64,000 bases of DNA from an uncultured Thermoanaerobaculia bacterium (lineage in GTDB: Bacteria; Acidobacteriota; Thermoanaerobaculia; Multivoradales; Multivoraceae), in assembly GCA_951813015.1 (NCBI GenBank), contig CATOTG010000006.1, forward strand, positions 124,001 to 188,000. The letters are read 5' to 3'. Position 1 is the stretch's first letter. Each line of letters opens with the position of its first letter. Shown here in pieces: positions 1 through 9,669 of this stretch. Below the pieces are notes generated by a model, which worked only from the letters and a program-made list of their open reading frames with translations, was not told where the DNA came from and did not search any database. The position numbers and the translations under genes are program-made.

Positions 1-87
1 GGCCTGATCCCACAGGAAGACGCCGTCGCCGTGGCTGAACGCCACCGGCGCCCGTTTGTAGTTCGCGAACAGGCTGTCGTCGCTCAT
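1..87 (-). CDS. argD: Acetylornithine aminotransferase, N-terminal fragment (runs off the left edge)
   Basis: Only the first 29 codons lie in the window. They begin MSDDSLFANYKRAPVAF and continue GDGVFLWD, which matches the N-terminus of class-III acetylornithine/succinyldiaminopimelate aminotransferases (a short leader, then PVAF..G.G..LWD). The ATG overlaps the argB stop as ATGA, so the two genes are probably translationally coupled. The PLP-binding lysine lies outside the window. Position directly after argB supports the fourth arginine-pathway step (N-acetylglutamate semialdehyde to N-acetylornithine). The assignment rests on a short stretch plus context. Confidence 0.75.
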   Translation of the reverse strand, partial: MSDDSLFANYKRAPVAFSHGDGVFLWDQA

Positions 88-962
88 GCTTGGCTCACTC
101 CGGGGGTTGCGGTTTTCTTGATCATCGTGCCGATGCCGCCTTGGGTGAACAGCTCGACCAGGAGACCGTGCGGCTCGCCCGCCGCCAGAATGTGCGCGCT
201 CGTCACCCCGGCCTCCAGCGCGCTCAGGCACGCCCGCACCTTGGGCACCATGCCGGCCGAGACGACGCCGGAGTCGATCAGCTCCTCGGCCTGCGCGGGC
301 GTCAACCGCGACCGGAAACGGCCGTTGTCGCTGATGCCGCGCACGTCGGTCAAAAGGAGGAGCTTCTCCGCCGCGACTTCGGCGGCGAGCGCCGCGGCGG
401 CGGTGTCCGCGTTGATGTTGTACGTCTCGCCGCCAGGCCCGACTCCCAGCGAGCCGATCACCGGCACGTAGCCGGAGTTCGTCAGCTGGTCGAGCAGCGA
501 TGTGTCGACCTTCTCGATCTCGCCGACGAAGCCCAGCTCGTCGGACCGCGGGTGGGGCCGCACGCGCAGCAGGTCGGCGTCCTTGCCGGTCAACCCGACC
601 GCGCGGCCGCCGGCCCGCTGGATCATCCCCACCAGGCGCTTGTTGACCGAACCGCCGAGCACCATCTCGACCACCCGCATCGTCGCCGCGTCGGTGACCC
701 GCAGACCGTCGACGAAACGCGGTTCCATCCCCATGACCTCGAGCGTCTTCGTGATCTCGGCGCCGCCGCCGTGGACGAGCATCGGCCGCATGCCGGCGCT
801 GCGAAGCAGCACGATGTCGTCGATCAGCGAGCCGAACTCGTCGCCGGCCATCGCGCGGCCGCCGTACTTGATCACCACGCGCTTGCCGCGCCACGCGGAC
901 GCGTAGCGCAGCGCGGCGGCCATCTCCAGGCCCAGGTCGCGTTCTCTGCCTGTTCCAGTCAT
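84..962 (-). CDS. argB: Acetylglutamate kinase
   Basis: A 292-residue amino-acid kinase that phosphorylates N-acetylglutamate in arginine biosynthesis. Visible signatures are the N-terminal KYGGRAM strand (about residue 33), the glycine-rich LVHGGGAEI loop (about 62), the substrate-binding stretch NINADTAAAALAAEVAAEKL and the nucleotide-site LLLTDVRGI. Length is normal for ArgB (260-300). It follows argJ after a 177-bp gap with no evident gene and overlaps argD by 4 nt. A short N-terminal extension precedes the kinase fold, so an internal start cannot be excluded. Confidence 0.96.
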   Translation of the reverse strand: MTGTGRERDLGLEMAAALRYASAWRGKRVVIKYGGRAMAGDEFGSLIDDIVLLRSAGMRPMLVHGGGAEITKTLEVMGMEPRFVDGLRVTDAATMRVVEMVLGGSVNKRLVGMIQRAGGRAVGLTGKDADLLRVRPHPRSDELGFVGEIEKVDTSLLDQLTNSGYVPVIGSLGVGPGGETYNINADTAAAALAAEVAAEKLLLLTDVRGISDNGRFRSRLTPAQAEELIDSGVVSAGMVPKVRACLSALEAGVTSAHILAAGEPHGLLVELFTQGGIGTMIKKTATPGVSQA

Positions 963-1139
963 CGTTCGCGCCCGTCCCTCAACTGATGTCGCTGCGTTTC
1001 ATCCAGGATCTCTACAGTGGACCATCCAGTGCCCTTTACCCCACCTTCGCTCTATCGAGTGGCAGTCAGTCGCCGTCGACGCGTTGAATGAGTGTCGCAG
1101 TGAGTCCGATGTGGCTCGGTCGCCTGAAGTCACCGGGGT

Positions 1140-2342
1140 TCACGAGATGTAGCTCGCGTTGATCTGGATGTAGCCCTCGGAGAGATCGCAGGTCCAGACC
1201 GTCCACCCGCCCGAACCGAGCCCGAGATCGACGTGGAGGACGGAGTGGGCCGCCAGCATCGCCCGGCCAAGGGGTTCCAGGTCTTCCGTGACGCCCAGCC
1301 CGCCGCGCACGACCTCGACTTGTTCCTCCGGCGTGGACACCGCGATCGCGATCCGCTGCTCGACGATGTCGACGCCGGAACGGCCGATCGCCCCCATGAC
1401 CCGGCCCCAGTTCGGCTGACCCGTGCGATAGGCCGTCTTGACCAGGGGCGAGTTGGCGATCGTCGTCGCCACCTGCCGGGCCGCGGCGTCCGTGCGCGCC
1501 CCGCCAACGCGGATTTCGACCACCCGGTTCGCTCCCTCGGCGTCGGCGACCAGGGCAACCGCCAGGCGGCCCAGCAGACGTTCGAGTGCGTCGGTGAACC
1601 GCTCAAGGTCCTTCGCCGAGGCCGCCTGGACACCGACGGCGCCGTTGGCGAGAACCAGGATGCTGTCGTTCGTGCTCGTGTCGCCGTCGACCGTGATGCT
1701 GTTGAACGTCGGCTCGACGGCTCTGCGCAACGCCTGATCGAGCGCCGCCGGCGCAACCGCGACATCGGTGGTGACGAAGGCCAGGGTGGTCGCCATGTCC
1801 GGCGCCATCATCCCGGCGCCCTTGGCCACGCCGCCAATCGTCACTTCGCCGCCCCCGAGTTCCACCGTCTCGGTCTCGATCTTGGTCCGCGTATCGGTCG
1901 TCAGGATCGCTTCCGCCGCCCGTTCGCCGCCGTCCGGACCCAGTTCGGCGGCCGCCTGGTCGATGCCGGCGAGCACCCTGGGCATCGGCAGGGGAACGCC
2001 GATGACACCCGTCGACGCGACGAGGACGTGCTCGGAATCGATCTCGAGCGCCGCCCCGGCACACGCGGCCATGGCCCATGTATCCGCCAGGCCCGATTCA
2101 CCGGTGCAGGCGTTCGCGTTTCCGCTGTTGGCCACGATCGCCCGCGCCCGGCCGCTCGCCGCCACCTCGCGGCAGTAGAGGACGGGCGCGGCCTGCACCT
2201 GGTTGCGCGTGAACACGCCCGCCACGGCCGCCGGCGCCGCGGCCGTCGAGGCGATGATCGCGAGATCCAGCTTCTCCGGCTTCAGGCCGCAGTGGACGCC
2301 GCCGGCGACGAAGCCCCGAGGGGCGGTCACGCCCCGGCTCAC
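1140..2342 (-). CDS. argJ: Bifunctional ornithine acetyltransferase / N-acetylglutamate synthase
   Basis: ArgJ recycles the acetyl group from N-acetylornithine to glutamate and belongs to the self-cleaving Ntn-fold family. The autoprocessing site is visible as KGAGMMAPDMATTLAF, with the nucleophilic Thr in MAT-T, and the precursor would split into alpha and beta chains. Other family signatures are VANSGNANACTG and the C-terminal NWGRVMGAIG. I place the start at the GTG overlapping the argC stop by 4 nt (GTGA), giving 400 residues, the usual family length. The open frame runs further upstream inside argC, but that part is a shadow. An alternative GTG lies 4 codons downstream. Confidence 0.95.
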   Translation of the reverse strand: MSRGVTAPRGFVAGGVHCGLKPEKLDLAIIASTAAAPAAVAGVFTRNQVQAAPVLYCREVAASGRARAIVANSGNANACTGESGLADTWAMAACAGAALEIDSEHVLVASTGVIGVPLPMPRVLAGIDQAAAELGPDGGERAAEAILTTDTRTKIETETVELGGGEVTIGGVAKGAGMMAPDMATTLAFVTTDVAVAPAALDQALRRAVEPTFNSITVDGDTSTNDSILVLANGAVGVQAASAKDLERFTDALERLLGRLAVALVADAEGANRVVEIRVGGARTDAAARQVATTIANSPLVKTAYRTGQPNWGRVMGAIGRSGVDIVEQRIAIAVSTPEEQVEVVRGGLGVTEDLEPLGRAMLAAHSVLHVDLGLGSGGWTVWTCDLSEGYIQINASYIS

Positions 2343-3382
2343 GGGAACACCGGAGCAGCCAGGAGGCCGGTCGTTTCGTCCAACCCGAACATCACATTCA
2401 TGTTCTGCACCGCCTGCCCGGCGGCGCCCTTGACCAGATTGTCGATGGCGGCGAACACGACCGCGAGGCCCCGCTCCCGGTCGACCCGGACGGCAATGTC
2501 GCAGTAGTTGGCGCCGAGCGTCGCCTTCGTCTGCGGCAGGGCCGATCCTGTCAGCACGCGGACGAAGGCCTCGCCGGCGTAGCGATCGAGGAACACTGCC
2601 TCGAGTTCCTCCCGGCTCGGCGCATCGGCCATCGGCACGTAGCAGGCGGCGAGGATGCCCCGCGTCATTGGGGCGAGATGCGGCGAGAAGAGGACCTGGA
2701 CCCCGGGGCCGCCTCCGGCCGCCAGCTCCTGCTCGATCTCGGGCTGGTGGCGATGGGCGCCGGTGCCGTAGGGCTTGAAGTTCTCGTTCAGCTCCGAGTA
2801 CTGGTAGCCGTCCCGCGGGTTCCTTCCCGCTCCGGAGACGCCGGACTTCGCGTCGACCACGATCGCGCCGGCAAGCCGGTCGCCGAACTCTTCGAGCAAC
2901 GGTTTGAGCGCCATCGACGACGCGGTCGGGTAGCAGCCCGGATTCGCGACCAGCCGCGCACCCGCCACCGCGTCGCGGCGCCACTCGGTGAGACCATAGG
3001 CCGCCTCCGCCAGGAGGTCGGTCGCCGTGTGCTCGCCGCCGTACCACTGCCGATAGGCCGCCGGATCCCGGAGCCGGAAGTCGGCGCCCAGATCGACCAC
3101 CCTGGCCCCCGCGTCGAGCAGCCGCGCCGCGGCCGCAAGCGCCTCGCCGTGGGGCAACGCGAGGAACACGACATCGGCCTCGGCGCCAAGGAGATCCCAG
3201 TCCGTCGGGGCGAGATTGCCCTCGGCTACACCGGCCAGATGGGGGAAGACGGCCTCAACCGGCTGGCCGGCGCTGCGGCCGGCCGCAAGCGCGCCAAGCT
3301 CCACCTGCCCGTGGCCGCTCAGCCACCGGACCAGTTCCGCCCCACTGTAGCCGGACGCCCCGGCGATCGCAGCCCGAATCAC
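2339..3382 (-). CDS. argC: N-acetyl-gamma-glutamyl-phosphate reductase
   Basis: A 347-residue NADPH-dependent reductase for the third step of arginine synthesis. It has the Rossmann motif GASGYSGAELV at the extreme N-terminus and the catalytic cysteine in NPGCYPTASSMAL (about residue 150). The dimerisation/catalytic domain includes the SGAGR and SPHLAPMTRG elements. The start is GTG. It is the first gene of the argC-argJ-argB-argD operon, and the upstream 214 bp hold no gene. Confidence 0.96.
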   Translation of the reverse strand: MIRAAIAGASGYSGAELVRWLSGHGQVELGALAAGRSAGQPVEAVFPHLAGVAEGNLAPTDWDLLGAEADVVFLALPHGEALAAAARLLDAGARVVDLGADFRLRDPAAYRQWYGGEHTATDLLAEAAYGLTEWRRDAVAGARLVANPGCYPTASSMALKPLLEEFGDRLAGAIVVDAKSGVSGAGRNPRDGYQYSELNENFKPYGTGAHRHQPEIEQELAAGGGPGVQVLFSPHLAPMTRGILAACYVPMADAPSREELEAVFLDRYAGEAFVRVLTGSALPQTKATLGANYCDIAVRVDRERGLAVVFAAIDNLVKGAAGQAVQNMNVMFGLDETTGLLAAPVFP

Positions 3383-3392
3383 AAGGCGGCGA

Positions 3393-3398
3393 ATAATA
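3393..3398 (-). promoter_or_regulatory. Possible -10 box of the arginine operon
   Basis: TATTAT on the minus strand sits in a short AT-rich patch and ends 10 bp upstream of the argC GTG. It is preceded by GTG rather than a spaced TG, and no convincing -35 is visible. If used, the transcript would be nearly leaderless. This is weak, single-motif evidence. Confidence 0.25.
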
Positions 3399-3596
3399 CA
3401 CCACTATGGCGCGCGATTATTCGTGGCGTGGAACTGACCGCTGGAGTCGACGCCGGCCTACGGCCGGCGCGCTTTCCTGGCCGCCTTCGGCCTCCGCCGG
3501 CGGGACCCTGTGGCCCGCTCGGCGCCTCCGCTGGCTGCCGGAAACACCGTGGCGACAGACGTTCGCCGTCCACTCCTCTGCCCTGCGTCGGAAGAC

Positions 3597-5123
3597 TCAC
3601 CAGGGGCCGGAACTCTCCTCACCGATCACGTCGCTCGCACCAACCGTGCACAGGACGCGGTCGGCTTCAATCTCGCACCCGTCGGCCGGGTCGAGTTGCA
3701 AGTGCGGCTCCACACTGGCAGCCGCGCGGACCACGCCCGGTTCCGCGCCAGCTTCCACTTCGACCAGGCCATAGCGGACCTCCAAGCGAGCGAGACCTTC
3801 GCGATGGAACGGCCTTAGGACGATCGGAAGACTCTCCTTCTCGAAGGCGCCATCCAGCCACGCATCCAGCGGCTCCACAATCTGCAGCCGGATTCCCGAG
3901 CGCATGGCGTCCGTCAACATCTCGGCGTCGGGATGAACGAACGAGACCGGCGCCATGCTCTCCCGCCTGCGCGGCGCTTCCACGACGATGCTCCTGTCCC
4001 CTTCCCCGATCCTGATCCGGGCCCGCACCAGATCGTCGGTGTAGTCGACACGGAACTGGTGGTTTCGGTTCCTGCCGCCACTGGCGCGGACGATGCGCCA
4101 GACATCCGAAGTCGGCTCGAGGGGCAAGAGCGCAAAAGGCCCGTCTCGCCCCATTGCCACCGCAAACGCCTCGCCGCCCTCGAAGCGAAGGACTTCGCTA
4201 AAGCCGGGCAAGTACACCGAAAGAACCGGACGCACGGAGGCCACCCTGGCCGCATCGACGGAGTCGACCACGGTCGCCGACGCCCGAAGGTCGATCAGGT
4301 CCCACGCCGAAGGCTCGCGCCACCGACCGCCGGCCCCCACGCTCCCGGCAGGCGCGGGGAAGGGAGGCGTGAACTTGTAGCGAAGCAGCAGGTTCTCGCC
4401 GAACCGCACACCTATCGGCAATCCCTGGCCGTCTCTGACGACCTCGACGATCGTGCCGTCGTCGTCGTTCGCTTCGTCGAACGTTGCAAAAAACAACGCC
4501 GGGTCAGCACAACCGCCGGGCCGAGTCCGCACCACATGGTGTTCGAGTTCGCCTCCCACGCTCCCCCGGTCGCATGCATCAAGCGGAAACCTCCGATACG
4601 CCTCAGTCGCGACCCTCCCCGATCCTCCAGGAACCGCAGGCCCTCAAGACTGATGACAGCCGTTACCGTCATCGCCTGGCCGAGAATCTCGGTAGTTTCC
4701 CGCGATGCGAACTTCCCGTTGAGTTCAAGCCGATACGCAGCCCAGTCGGCCCTGACCTCCAGAACGCCGTGAAACGCATCTCTGCCGTGAATAGTGAGTT
4801 CCGGGTCAAGGAGAACCTCGGCATCCAGGGCCAGACGCTCCAGGAGCGAAACGCTCCAAGTACTGGTACGTCTCCGCCTGCGCAACATGCGACGACCGAT
4901 AGAACTCGGAGATCATTGCCACCGAGCCCGCCGGCACCTTGTCGGCCAGACTGAGGTCTTCCAACCAGTCAGGCTGCCCCTGCATCGCCCGGGAAGCACC
5001 CGCAGGCACGCCAAGGGCCAGAAGCACTCCCATAAACAGAACCGCCCTACTCCTAAGTCGCCATTGTTCTGGCCTGACCTGTCGAAAAGTCGATGAGAGT
5101 CCTGTCTTCCGGTCACTGGTCAC
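3597..5123 (-). pseudogene. Secreted hypothetical protein, reading frame broken twice
   Basis: Three overlapping minus-strand frames together make one protein of about 500 residues. The first piece (from the GTG at 5123) has a hydrophobic leader and mature text reading to TYQYLERF. The frame then slips near 4850 and continues as LLERLALDAEVLLDPEL. It slips back near 4560 and continues as GGELEHHVVRTRPGGC to the stop at 3597. The two slips are opposite, so the outer frames agree. No known domain was recognised. Its first codon overlaps the preceding gene's stop by 4 nt (GTGA), so it belongs to that operon. Real mutation and sequencing error are both possible. Confidence 0.6.
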
Positions 5124-6346
5124 TCGATTCCTCCTTCGCCACTCCCATCCGCGTCGGCACCAACCGACTTCGCCGCCGGAACGGCTACGTCCACCAAAGG
5201 TGCCGCCTCAATGTCTTCTTCGTAAATGGGCAGCGCACGTCGCAGTTCCACGCGCAACAGGGGTTCGGCATTCTTGGCAGACATCTCCCCGTCCCGCACA
5301 GCCACAACGTGCCGACCGCCCGGACTGACGAACAATCCCTTGTGGGGCCGAGGCGATCCAGAATACCACTCTGAAACGTGACGCTCGGTAACCTCCGGCA
5401 ACTTCGGATCACGCCAGCGGTGCTCGACTCTCCATCTGCGCTCCGCCTCCTGGATCTGAACGACCCCCCGTTCTTCGTGCGGTTCTGCAGAAGCCTCAAC
5501 CCGCCAGAACGGCCCATCAAGCGTCTCCGACAAACCTAGATTCCACAAATGATATCCGCGCCACTCGTTCTTGACCCTTGCCCAAAGCACGCGCTCATGC
5601 CACTGCCACCGGAACTCGTCTTCCACGTCGCCCCCGTCCAGAATGGAAACGAAGTCCGCCCCGTTGTCCCCGAAGTGAATGACCATCGCACCGTTGCGCC
5701 TGGCCGCAAGCACGACCGGCCCCTCTGAATCCAGGAAAACAAGCCGCGCTGGATCGTCCTCTCGCCAGAATGGTCCTCGCTTCATCGCCATGTCTTCGAA
5801 CTGGACCGACACGGTCCGATCCACTTTCGCGTCGCCACGCATATCGCCGAAACCGTAGTGCCAAAGATCAGGCGCGTCACGGCCCCACCCCTCCCGGTCA
5901 ATGTCTACTAGCCCCCAAACCTCTCCGTCTGGAGCTATCGTGATGCCAGGGCAGAGTTCCGGGCAACCGCTCGTGTCTTCCCACTCCCAAAGTGTCCGAA
6001 GCTCGCCACTGGGCCGGAAACGCAGGATGCGGTGCACCGGGACTCCCTGCCCGGTTATCCCTGACACCTGCTCTATGCCCCGCAACGCAAACCTGCCGCC
6101 GGTAAGCCGCTGAAGTTCCCGACCGTACCTGAGTCCCGGCAGTTTGATGGATGTCTGCTTTCCGCTTGTGGTCAGTTGAAGAACAGTCGTAGTGAAGCCG
6201 TCTCCGTGAACCAGGAATAGCGCACGGCCGGTATCCTCAACGAAGCCATCGACGATTGTGCCCCGCGGCAGTGCAGTGCCCGACTCCGCGGCGGAAGCCA
6301 ACGCGTAGAAGAGAAAAAGCGAAAGTCCATGAAGCAATCTTGTCAC
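5120..6346 (-). CDS. Secreted hypothetical protein
   Basis: A 408-residue protein with a clear signal peptide (MTRLLHGLSLFLFYALASA). The rest is soluble and rich in Trp/Arg beta-strand-like segments (LRTLWEWED, WREDDPARLVF, RWRVEHRWRD), reminiscent of beta-propeller or bacterial surface-protein folds, but I recognise no family. It starts 3 bp after the M23-peptidase gene's stop and overlaps the next, frameshifted gene by 4 nt, so all three look co-transcribed. The low-complexity C-terminus (VGADADGSGEGGIE) carries no anchor. Confidence 0.7.
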   Translation of the reverse strand: MTRLLHGLSLFLFYALASAAESGTALPRGTIVDGFVEDTGRALFLVHGDGFTTTVLQLTTSGKQTSIKLPGLRYGRELQRLTGGRFALRGIEQVSGITGQGVPVHRILRFRPSGELRTLWEWEDTSGCPELCPGITIAPDGEVWGLVDIDREGWGRDAPDLWHYGFGDMRGDAKVDRTVSVQFEDMAMKRGPFWREDDPARLVFLDSEGPVVLAARRNGAMVIHFGDNGADFVSILDGGDVEDEFRWQWHERVLWARVKNEWRGYHLWNLGLSETLDGPFWRVEASAEPHEERGVVQIQEAERRWRVEHRWRDPKLPEVTERHVSEWYSGSPRPHKGLFVSPGGRHVVAVRDGEMSAKNAEPLLRVELRRALPIYEEDIEAAPLVDVAVPAAKSVGADADGSGEGGIE

Positions 6347-6349
6347 TGT

Positions 6350-7658
6350 TCAACACCCGTCATCGTTCAGAGTGGGCTCACCATCTGTGTCTTCGTAGTA
6401 GGGTTTCTGAACACCATTCGCATCCGTGTAAGACAAATGGAGGTGCGCTCCACCACTATGGGTGCCCGTACCTCCCCAGCGACCAATCAGGCCTCCCGCA
6501 TCGACCCGACCGTCGGCCACCAGGTGGTTCGGATCAAGGTGGCAAACGCGGGAGCCGCCTCCGTCATGCACGATATCTACGTAGTTCCCGCATCGCGCGT
6601 TGTATCCGTTGGTCAGTTCACCACCCTTGAAGGCGAAGAACTCGCTCCCGTCTGCAACGTCAATGTCGGCGCCGGTGTGTGTTCCGCCCCCTGGGCGGGG
6701 TGCTCCGAATCTCTGCCTTGGTGACAAGTTGTTTGAACACGCAGTAGTTTCAGCCACAACTGCCAGATAGTTGTCTGCTACACCGTCACCGTCGAGATCT
6801 CTTGAGTTTCCCTGCGAGTCGCCACCACCACCACCACCGCCACCACCACCACCATCACCGCCACCGCCATCCTCAGTCCCCGGAGTCCCCTCGCCCGGCC
6901 CAGTGCCAGGCGGCGGACCGTCGTCACCCGTGTTGTCGTCCGCGGTGGTAGAATCGGTGAAGACTATCTTCTTGCAGGTCTCCGGGATCGGGTTCCCTTC
7001 ATCGTCGGCCTTGCACACAACACCCTTAGGACCGGCCGGACCGCCAGCCATGGGGTTGGCCACCATCCCCAGCGTTCGCGTTACCGTCACCTTGAGCGAG
7101 TAGTCCCCGGCGCCGCCGCGGCCGTACGGATAGACGGACACCGTGTGGTCGCCCGCATCCAGTGTACCGCTCCAGGAGTCGTCCGCCGTGCGCCAGCGGT
7201 TTGTGCAGCGCTTGTTGCCGACCCTGCAGTCGAAGTCTCTCGTCATGCCCGTCAGCGCAACGTTCACCTCGGCGGAGCCCGACAGATGAAAATTGTATTT
7301 CCGGCGAGACGAAACACCCGTCTCGCTTACGTCGACCGGAGTAGTCACCTCGGTGTTCGTTCCGGTGCTGCCGCCCGTGCTCGGTGTCTCGGCAGTGACG
7401 ATGAGCGAATAGCCGCCCGAGGCGCCAGTGTCTGTATAGACCACGATCTTATGGTCGCCCGCATCCAGCGTGCCGCTCCAGGAATCGTCAGCAGTACCGC
7501 CATGATTGGTACAGCGATTGCCCGCAACCATGCAGTTGAAGTCCCACGTCATTCCGGTCAACTTCACCGAGACCTTGACGCTGTCGGACAGCCTGAGAAA
7601 GTACGTCCAAGAAGCCGACGCGGGCACGGTCGTGACGAAGCTGACCGAGTCCGTCGCG
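6350..7658 (-). pseudogene. 3' part of an IS-interrupted secreted M23 metallopeptidase gene
   Basis: This is the C-terminal half of a modular exoprotein. In order it encodes the end of an Ig-like domain (TDSVSFVTTV), two pre-peptidase C-terminal (PPC)-like beta domains (each with DDSWSGTLDAGDH), a linker with a long Gly run, and an M23/LytM peptidase. The zinc motifs HTGAD (HxxxD) and HLHLS (HxH) are both visible. M23 enzymes cleave peptidoglycan cross-bridges or other glycine-containing peptides. Deleting the inserted IS and one target duplication rejoins this piece in frame to the 8961-9667 part. As it stands the peptidase part has lost its signal peptide and upstream domains. Confidence 0.8.
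7651..7658. repeat. Target-site duplication, left copy
   Basis: CCGTCGCG directly abuts the left IS end and is identical to the right copy. Confidence 0.9.
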
Positions 7659-8960
7659 GGCTCTTCAGGGTTTCGTGTGGAACGTGAGTGAATCGGGGTA
7701 GAGGTCGAGTCCTCCGAGATGGAAGTAGATGGCGGTGCGGAAGCGGTCTCGGTTCCGGTAGCCGCGGGCGGACTTCTTGAGCCACTGAATGACGGAGTTG
7801 ATGCCCTCGAGGCGAGCGTTCGTGACGCCACGCTCGATGGCGTTCAGCACGCCGTCGAGATGGGCCTTGATCATTCGCGCGACCTGCTTCATCGGTTCCA
7901 GCCGGCTGCGGATTGCCCACGAGTACCAGCCCTGGAACACAGCCAGCGCCTCGGCGCGGTCCCGGGTCTCCCACATCATCATCGCCACCTCCTTCAGGTG
8001 CCAGCAGCGGGCTGTCTTCGTCGTGCCGTCGATCAACTCCTTGAAGCGAGGCCATCGGTGCGCCGGCACCCGATCCGGGTGGTACAGCCACAGGTAGCGC
8101 GTGTCGGTCAGGCCGTCGTCGCCCAAGCGAAGCAACTGCCGGTGCTCCTCACTGCGCACCGCGTTCACGGCGTCGCCGAGATGAGCCGCGACGTGGAACT
8201 TGTCGTACGCGATCTTGGCCCCGCCGTCCGGCAGACACGACACCGTCGCCGAGATGTACGCCGGCCACATGTCCATCGCCACCGTCTCGATCCTGGAACG
8301 CTCGGCATCCGACAACGACTCGTAGTACGAAGACAGAGCGTCCTTGCCGCGGCCGTCCGCCACGTGATGCACCCGCGGCTCGCCCTCGAGGTCGGCCACC
8401 ACCGTCACGTACTCGTGGCGCTTCTGAAACGACGTCTCGTCCACGCCCAGGACTCTCGATGCCGGCGCCGAGCCACGCCGCTTCAAGCCGCGCTTCACCG
8501 CACGCTCCTGTACCCCGGACACCTGGTCCCAGCTCAGCTCCAGAAGCCGGGCCACCGCCGAAACGCTCGCCTCGCCCAGCCAGTCGATGACCAAGGCCTC
8601 GAACAACGCCGTCAAACGCGAGCCCGCGTCCGACCAAGGCACGCCAATCGTCCGCACACCGTGCTCCGAGCACCGCACCCGAGGCACGTCGGCGGTCAGG
8701 ATCGTACGGTACTGGCAGGTCGGCAGATGCCGCCAGCGCCGACGACGCGAGTCGTGGCGGCTCGCCGCCGAGCCGCACTCCGGACAACGGTACGACTCGC
8801 CACCGCCCCGAGCCACGAACACCTCCACCTCACCGGCCTCAAGCCGAAGCTCAACGCCCGTCACCTCCCACGGACTCGCGATGCCCAGAATCCGACCGTA
8901 CAAGTCTGTGTCACGCATCGCGCCAGACTACGGCATCTCCACCATCAACCCTGAAGAGCC
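7659..8960 (-). mobile_element. Intact ISL3-family-like insertion sequence (1302 bp)
   Basis: The element is bounded by terminal inverted repeats beginning GGCTCTTCAGGGTT at both ends (14 bp perfect, then partial). It is flanked by a perfect 8-bp direct repeat CCGTCGCG (7651-7658 and 8961-8968). Eight-bp target duplications are characteristic of ISL3. It holds one transposase gene. The undegraded ends and identical target repeats indicate a recent insertion into the M23-peptidase gene. Confidence 0.93.
7665..8918 (-). CDS. ISL3-family transposase
   Basis: A 417-residue transposase, full length for the family. The N-terminus has a zinc-binding cluster (YRCPECGS followed by a downstream Cys/His set) and a helix-turn-helix region (SVSAVARLLELSWDQV). 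The DDE catalytic core is visible as LGVDETSF, AMDMWPAY and NARLEGINS. It begins 42 bp inside the right IS end and stops 6 bp inside the left end. No frameshift or stop is seen, so it should be functional. Confidence 0.93.
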   Translation of the reverse strand: MRDTDLYGRILGIASPWEVTGVELRLEAGEVEVFVARGGGESYRCPECGSAASRHDSRRRRWRHLPTCQYRTILTADVPRVRCSEHGVRTIGVPWSDAGSRLTALFEALVIDWLGEASVSAVARLLELSWDQVSGVQERAVKRGLKRRGSAPASRVLGVDETSFQKRHEYVTVVADLEGEPRVHHVADGRGKDALSSYYESLSDAERSRIETVAMDMWPAYISATVSCLPDGGAKIAYDKFHVAAHLGDAVNAVRSEEHRQLLRLGDDGLTDTRYLWLYHPDRVPAHRWPRFKELIDGTTKTARCWHLKEVAMMMWETRDRAEALAVFQGWYSWAIRSRLEPMKQVARMIKAHLDGVLNAIERGVTNARLEGINSVIQWLKKSARGYRNRDRFRTAIYFHLGGLDLYPDSLTFHTKP

Positions 8961-8968
8961 CCGTCGCG
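8961..8968. repeat. Target-site duplication, right copy
   Basis: CCGTCGCG directly abuts the right IS end. Removing the IS plus one copy restores the host frame as DSRNATDSVSF. Confidence 0.9.
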
Positions 8969-9112
8969 TTTCTGCTATCCATAACCGCGTAGGTGACCGT
9001 GTAGGTCGTGTCCGTCGTAACGGTCGGCAGCGTCCCCCTCGCCCGTCGCGTCGATGGTGTGAACGCGATCCCCGGAGGAAGACCGGTCAGACTGTAGGAG
9101 TACGGCGGGCTG

Positions 9113-9667
9113 CCTCCGGTGGCTGACGGGAACACCGTGTCGACCGAACCGCCGGACGGCAGGGTGAAGTTCGAGATTGCCGGAACCGACAGCGGCGGTG
9201 ATGAAGGTCCCGCCGGGGCAGCGACGACCGTCGTGAACGAGACCGACGCCGTCGCGCCCCTGCTGTCCCTGGCGGAGTAGGTGATCGTGTAGGTCGTGTC
9301 GATCAAGACGGTCGGCAGCGTACCGCGCGCCCGCCGCGTCGACGACGAGAACGAGATTCCCGATGGCAAGCCCGAAACGCTGTAGGAGTAAGGCGAACTG
9401 CCTCCGGTGGCCGACGGGAACACCGTGTCGACCGAACCGCCGGACGGCAGGGTGAAGTTCGAGATTGCCGGAACCGACAGCGGCGGTGATGAAGGTCCCG
9501 CCGGGGCAGCGACGACCGTCGTGAACGAGACCGACGCCGTCGCGCCCCTGCTGTCCCTGGCGGAGTAGGTGATCGTGTAGGTCGTGTCGATCAAGACGGT
9601 CGGGAGCGTACCGCGCGCCCGCCGCGTCGACGACGAGAACGAGATTCCCGATGGCAAGCCCGAAACG
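9113..9667 (-). repeat. 288-bp tandem direct repeat encoding Ig-like domains
   Basis: Two copies with a 288-bp period (96 codons) lie at about 9113-9400 and 9401-9667, the second truncated. They are almost identical at nucleotide level over most of their length, including third codon positions, which points to recent duplication or gene conversion. Confidence 0.85.
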
Positions 9668-9669
9668 TC

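Larger units (their letters stand above)
8961..9667 (-). pseudogene. 5' part of the IS-interrupted M23 gene: Ig-like (He_PIG) repeats, truncated upstream
   Basis: This encodes two complete and one partial putative-Ig (He_PIG/cadherin-like) domain with the recurring text GLPSGISFSSSTRRARG, DTTYTITYSARDSRGA and FTLPSGGSVDTVFPSATGG. Such domains usually space catalytic modules on secreted or surface proteins. The 3' edge is the ISL3 insertion. The 5' edge ends abruptly at 9667, where an IS630-type transposase fragment begins on the other strand, so the signal peptide and first domains are gone. A methionine-initiated frame exists upstream, but its first 65 residues are antisense to transposase and not real. 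Confidence 0.8.

Noticed and set aside
90..986. Long plus-strand open frame opposite argB, and similar antisense frames throughout
   Set aside because: High GC leaves long open antisense frames. The opposite strand encodes clear families and these frames have no recognisable motif.
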